Positions 6,218-9,113 of a stretch of 9,113 nt of DNA are shown here, piece after piece (within the stretch, counting starts at the first letter, position 1; each line of letters opens with the position of its first letter). The notes under the pieces were generated by a model. The model was given only the letters and a program-made list of their open reading frames with translations. It was not told the DNA's origin and made no database searches. This DNA comes from B46-G9 sp964548365 (GTDB lineage: Bacteria; Desulfobacterota; DSM-4660; Desulfatiglandales; Desulfatiglandaceae), in NCBI GenBank assembly GCA_964548365.1, contig CAZJRD010000096.1, positions 1 through 9,113 of the forward strand. Reading direction: 5' to 3'. Position numbers and translations under genes: made by a program.

Positions 6218-6248
6218 TGAAGCTCACCATTGAACGCCGAGTGAATGA

Positions 6249-6902
6249 GTGCACGGACTTCCGGATGAGAGCCGAATGATCCGCTGGAACGTAAAGATGC
6301 ACAATGATTCAGACAGCTCCGATGATGCTCACATAATAGACCTGGTCCTTGGTGGAAATGTCAATGCCTTTGAGACATTGCTCCTGAGATATGCTGACCA
6401 TGTACTCAGGATCGTCAGGAAACATGTGAACTATGAGGCGGTGGAAGAAACCGCTCACGAAGTCTTTATTCGGGCTTTCCAGTCCCTGCGGAGTTTTAGA
6501 GCCGATGGGAATTTCAGGCAATGGCTGTCCTCGATCGCGGTGCGAACCTGCTACGACTACTGGCGGAAGGCGTACCGGTCCCGGGAAATTGCCATGAGCC
6601 AGATATCTGAAACGCACCATGAATGGCTGGAAGAAATCCTTTCGGATCGATCGGGGCAGTCCTTTGAAGAAAAAGGCGCTCAGGAGGAAGCCCGGGAGGT
6701 GCTTGACTGGGCCCTTGAAAGACTTCCTCCAGGGGATAGAATGGTGCTGGAGTTGGTCTATCTTGAAGGTCTCAGATCGAAGGAGGCGGCGGAGCTTCTG
6801 GGCTGGAGCGTCGCCAACGTGAAAGTCCGGTCATTTCGTGCCCGCAAGAAGCTTCAGAAACTCCTTTCCGGGCTAATCAACGATCAGGAGGGGACACTGT
6901 GA
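6249..6902 (+). CDS. ECF-family RNA polymerase sigma factor
   Basis: Up to 217 residues, directing RNA polymerase to stress promoters. Region 2 spans about 38-105 (FETLLLRYADHVLRIVRKHV, EETAHEVFIRAFQSLRSF, FRQWLSSIAVRTCYDYWRK). Region 4 spans about 150-206 (LERLPPGDRMVLELVYLEG, then the helix-turn-helix SKEAAELLGWSVANVKVRSF). Sigma regions 1 and 3 are absent, as in ECF factors. The start is uncertain: the GTG at 6249 is the longest, while ATG at 6276 or 6297 fits the family's usual length better and none has a strong ribosome binding site. The last codons overlap the next gene by 4 bases, implying translational coupling with its likely anti-sigma partner. The duplicated bipartite promoter at 5492-5647 is its probable target. 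Confidence 0.93.
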   Translation: MHGLPDESRMIRWNVKMHNDSDSSDDAHIIDLVLGGNVNAFETLLLRYADHVLRIVRKHVNYEAVEETAHEVFIRAFQSLRSFRADGNFRQWLSSIAVRTCYDYWRKAYRSREIAMSQISETHHEWLEEILSDRSGQSFEEKGAQEEAREVLDWALERLPPGDRMVLELVYLEGLRSKEAAELLGWSVANVKVRSFRARKKLQKLLSGLINDQEGTL

Positions 6903-7222
6903 AATTCACCAAGAACTTTCAAGAGAATCTTAACAGGACATTGCGTGCCGCTTACCATGAAAAAGAAAAGGGTGAAGTCGGCGAGCAATGGCAGGAAAAG
7001 GTCATGCATCACGTTCGAGGCATTCGCCATGTCCTTTCAAAGAAAAGCTTCTTTGAACAATTTGGGGATGCTTTGTGGCGTTTTGCTCCGGTGGCCTGTG
7101 CCCTGATCTTGATACTTGGGGTCTGTATAGTCAAGTTTCATATGATCCCTGACTATGCGATGGCCAAAATAGTGGCCAATGACCCGATGGAATATGGTCT
7201 GCTGCAATCACTTCTGATGTAG
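6899..7222 (+). CDS. small single-helix membrane protein, probable anti-sigma factor
   Basis: A 107-residue protein starting with GTG inside the sigma factor's stop region (GTGA overlap), with a strong aggagg at 6886-6891. Residues 1-59 are charged and would be cytoplasmic, 61-80 form one transmembrane helix (RFAPVACALILILGVCIVKF), and about 27 residues would lie in the periplasm. Position, overlap and topology fit an anti-sigma factor that holds the sigma factor at the membrane, comparable in layout to CnrY. No HxxxCxxC zinc-binding anti-sigma motif is present, so it is not of that class. I do not recognise the sequence itself; the function rests on context. Confidence 0.7.
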   Translation: MKFTKNFQENLNRTLRAAYHEKEKGEVGEQWQEKVMHHVRGIRHVLSKKSFFEQFGDALWRFAPVACALILILGVCIVKFHMIPDYAMAKIVANDPMEYGLLQSLLM

Positions 7223-7234
7223 CGAGGAAAAGGA

Positions 7235-7951
7235 ATGAACAAGCTAAAATTGTTGGCAGGAATAGTGCTTCTCTTTTGCGTCGGCGCCTTTGCCGGAGTA
7301 TTGGGAACGGGGGCCTACTTTGCGCACAGATTCGAGCGCTTTACAGGGAGTGGGCACCGTCCGCCCCTTGCTCGATTACTGATAGAACGGCTGACGTATA
7401 AACTGGACTTGACAAAAACCCAGGAAGCGGAAGTTCGGGAGATTATCGACCAAACAAGGCTCAAGCTGCACGATTTGAGGGAGAAATATCAACCCGAGAT
7501 GGAGGCTCTCATTGAAAGCAGCCTCCAGTCGGTGAAAGAAAAACTCAATGGCGAGCAGAGAACAAAAATAGATGAAATGTACACGAAATTGAAGAACCGC
7601 TGGCGTGCAAGAGAAGGCGCACATGAAATCGCGGCCCCCAGGACGCCCCTGGAGTCTTTTGACCGGTTCAAGGCGGCCCTCGGACTTACCGAAACCCAAC
7701 AGGCAAAAGTCCGTCAGATCATCGAAGACAGCTTCAAGGACCGGCATGAGATCATCAGGAAGTACAGGAAACAAGGCCACGTCCTGGAGAGATCCCTGAG
7801 ACAGGAAATTAAAGAAAACCGGGACTCGGTGGAAAAACGCCTCGCTAAGGTCCTGATGAAAGACCAAATGGAAAAATACCGGCAATTTGAGAAAGAACAA
7901 CCCCAGAGGCCCTACCCTGAAATGCGCATGCACGGACTCGATAGATTTTAG
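7235..7951 (+). CDS. membrane-anchored tandem Spy/CnrX-like periplasmic sensor candidate
   Basis: A 238-residue protein 12 nt after the putative anti-sigma gene, with an aagga ribosome binding site. Residues 7-30 are an uncleaved-looking hydrophobic anchor (LAGIVLLFCVGAFAGVLGTG). The rest is highly charged and helical and falls into two homologous halves, each with a pair of LxxxQ motifs: LTKTQ 59-63 and LNGEQ 104-108, then LTETQ 151-155 and LMKDQ 207-211. That is the Spy/CpxP/CnrX (heavy-metal-resistance) fold repeated twice, whereas CnrX-type sensors usually have one copy. In CnrYXH-type systems such a protein controls the anti-sigma factor in response to metal. Here the same role is inferred from gene order. 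It ends 92 bp from the convergent hydrolase gene, and no convincing terminator is visible between them. Confidence 0.82.
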   Translation: MNKLKLLAGIVLLFCVGAFAGVLGTGAYFAHRFERFTGSGHRPPLARLLIERLTYKLDLTKTQEAEVREIIDQTRLKLHDLREKYQPEMEALIESSLQSVKEKLNGEQRTKIDEMYTKLKNRWRAREGAHEIAAPRTPLESFDRFKAALGLTETQQAKVRQIIEDSFKDRHEIIRKYRKQGHVLERSLRQEIKENRDSVEKRLAKVLMKDQMEKYRQFEKEQPQRPYPEMRMHGLDRF

Positions 7952-8043
7952 CCCGCATTCCCAGCAGGTGTAGAGGGGACGCCTCAAAAAATCGTTTGTC
8001 ACCAGGATTTTCTCCATGCCGGGCGAAAAGCAGGGCTACTCTA

Positions 8044-8910
8044 TCATAGATGTGCCTTTATCCAGTCATCCAGATCTTGTAACGGACCGGACTTCAGTTC
8101 CTCCGATTCGTTATAAATCTCGTGATAGAGTTTTTCATAGACATACACAGTCTTGTCATCCACAGTTAGTCCGTCAAAGAACTTCTGAGAAGCATTTACA
8201 TCGGTAAGCGCATCATCTCCCGCAAGCTGCATCAGTATCGGTACCTTGAGCTCGGGCGCGGAATTGCCAACTTTTTCAATGGCCTTCATGAATTCGGTGA
8301 ACCACCTGGCACTGACCCTGTCGTGGACCAGGGCATCATCTTCGTACGCACGGACGACCTTTTTATCATGGCTGATCTTGGTAATATCAATACCATTCGA
8401 AAGCGAGAGCCCCGGTGCAACAGATGACATGAATTTCCCCACCGCCTTCTTGATAAAGGGCACCTTCACCCCTATCCCGAGGCTCGGTGAAGATAAGATC
8501 ACACCGTTCATTCGTGCAGGATACCGTAACGCGAAATCGAGCGCAATGAGTCCCCCCATACTGTGTCCGAGAAGGAAATATTTCCTCTCCTCCTGCATTT
8601 CCCGTTTTGCCGCCTCCACCATTGTGGAAACGTCATTGACATAATCATCGAATGCCAGGATATGCCCTCTCCGCCCCTCGCTTTTTCCGTGGCCGCGGAG
8701 ATCCATGGCCCAAACGGAAATATTTCTTGGAACCAGCTTCTCAACCACGTTGCGATATCTTCCCGAGTGTTCTCCTATGCCATGGGCAACCACCAGGCGA
8801 GCCCGTTCATTTTCCGCCACGAATTCTCTGTAGAATATTTTCAGGCCGTCAGAGCTTTCAAACGTACCGGTTTTCTCCTGCAAATCCCTTGAAGCTTCAT
8901 CCAATCGCAT
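8044..8910 (-). CDS. alpha/beta hydrolase, monoacylglycerol lipase / PldB type
   Basis: A 288-residue cytoplasmic serine hydrolase of the monoglyceride-lipase/lysophospholipase group (Hydrolase_4 fold). Visible landmarks are the oxyanion segment HGIGEHSGRY (43-52), DLRGHGKSEGRRG (70-82), nucleophile elbow GHSMGG with Ser117, SSPSLG (140-145), AYEDDALVHDRVSARW (188-203), the acid Asp233 in GDDALTD and the base His263 in YHEIYNE, so the catalytic triad is complete. Expected substrates are monoacylglycerols or lysophospholipids; the exact one is unknown. The start at 8910 is favoured over in-frame ATGs at 8940 and 9009 because of the purine-rich gggagagggg just upstream and because family homology begins soon after it. 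It is convergent with the stress operon and has no evident link to it. Confidence 0.92.
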   Translation of the reverse strand: MRLDEASRDLQEKTGTFESSDGLKIFYREFVAENERARLVVAHGIGEHSGRYRNVVEKLVPRNISVWAMDLRGHGKSEGRRGHILAFDDYVNDVSTMVEAAKREMQEERKYFLLGHSMGGLIALDFALRYPARMNGVILSSPSLGIGVKVPFIKKAVGKFMSSVAPGLSLSNGIDITKISHDKKVVRAYEDDALVHDRVSARWFTEFMKAIEKVGNSAPELKVPILMQLAGDDALTDVNASQKFFDGLTVDDKTVYVYEKLYHEIYNESEELKSGPLQDLDDWIKAHL

Positions 8911-9020
8911 GCTCCCCTCTCCCTTACTCTTCCCTCCCATGACTATATTAACCGCTGCAGGGAAATGAAATCTTTGCTCTCTGAAAAGACAGAAAGACTT
9001 CGCTCCCATCTATTCACAAA

Positions 9021-9048
9021 AAAACCTACTGTAAATACAGTAGGTTTT
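9021..9048 (-). terminator. hairpin terminator downstream of tRNA-Leu
   Basis: aaaacctactgta (9021-9033) and tacagtaggtttt (9036-9048) are perfectly complementary; a realistic stem is acctactgt/acagtaggt with loop aaat. On the minus strand the stem is followed by a run of T, the complement of the A7 at 9018-9024, and it starts about 10 nt after the tRNA-Leu CCA end. It therefore ends the tRNA transcript and insulates the hydrolase gene. Confidence 0.85.
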
Positions 9049-9058
9049 CTTTGATGAG

Positions 9059-9113
9059 TGGTGCCGAAGGCGGGACTTGAACCCGCACGGGCGTGGCCCA
9101 CTACCCCCTCAAG
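9059..9113 (-). tRNA. tRNA-Leu (anticodon GAG), partial at the window edge
   Basis: The 3' part of a class II tRNA on the minus strand, cut by the window end. From the edge inward come the last base of the anticodon stem, the loop ttgaggg (anticodon GAG, reads CTC/CTT), stem half ggtag, a long variable arm gggc-cac-gccc, T arm gcggg-ttcaagt-cccgc, acceptor half cttcggc, discriminator A and encoded CCA ending at 9059. The long variable arm with this T arm and acceptor is typical of tRNA-Leu. The 5' half is outside the window. Confidence 0.9.

Noticed and set aside
6225..6255. Third ECF promoter directly upstream of the sigma gene
   Set aside because: tgaacgcc resembles a -35 box, but no GCGACT-like -10 box is at the required spacing.
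6899..7222. Zinc-binding (ZAS) anti-sigma factor
   Set aside because: The His/Cys motif is absent; only two Cys occur and both are in the membrane helix.
7952..8043. Terminator between the convergent operon ends
   Set aside because: Only a weak 6-bp stem with a wobble pair (aggtgt/acgcct) is visible, followed by a run of A rather than T on the plus strand.
8911..9009. Longer N terminus for the hydrolase
   Set aside because: The 33 extra residues lack family similarity, the upstream ATGs have no ribosome binding site, and a good one precedes 8910.

Overview
The window looks like a stretch of chromosome from a Gram-negative bacterium, most likely Desulfobacterota/Deltaproteobacteria or a relative. 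That is an inference from protein style: exported Spy-like and SH3b envelope proteins, a membrane-fusion-protein relic, a bacterial SLC12 transporter and moderately high GC. No marker gene fixes the taxon. Both ends carry tRNA genes: tRNA-Arg(TCG) and tRNA-Lys(CTT) on the left behind a clear sigma70 promoter and ahead of a rho-independent terminator, and the 3' half of a tRNA-Leu(GAG) on the right edge.

From about 570 to 3660, on the minus strand, lies a large SLC12-type cation-chloride cotransporter homologue with an Ala/Glu/Lys-rich helical tail. Its conserved first membrane helix continues upstream of the only usable ATG, in a frame with no ATG, GTG or TTG. Directly upstream is the wreck of an efflux operon: the start of a MacA/HlyD-type adaptor, with stops and a frameshift, joined to the last ~50 codons of a NodT/TolC-type outer membrane protein. 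Next to it is a palindrome-rich probable interspersed repeat that seems to cut short a small exported-protein gene.

From 3795 to 7951 is what I read as an envelope-stress or metal-stress locus. Two minus-strand genes encode exported proteins with homologous C-terminal SH3b domains; one also carries four ~43-residue Tyr-rich repeats of the DUF6515 type. Divergent from them are a Spy/CpxP-like periplasmic protein, an ECF sigma factor, a small one-helix membrane protein placed as an anti-sigma factor, and a membrane-anchored protein with two tandem Spy/CnrX-like domains. The 248-bp divergent intergenic region has two facing copies of the same bipartite ECF-type promoter (TGTAACCTT, 13 bases, GCGACT), each giving a leader of about 40 nt. 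The simplest model is that the local sigma factor drives both arms, with the anti-sigma factor and the tandem Spy-like protein as membrane and periplasmic sensing parts.

The right end holds a monoacylglycerol-lipase-type alpha/beta hydrolase on the minus strand, convergent with the stress operon, then a terminator hairpin and the partial tRNA-Leu.
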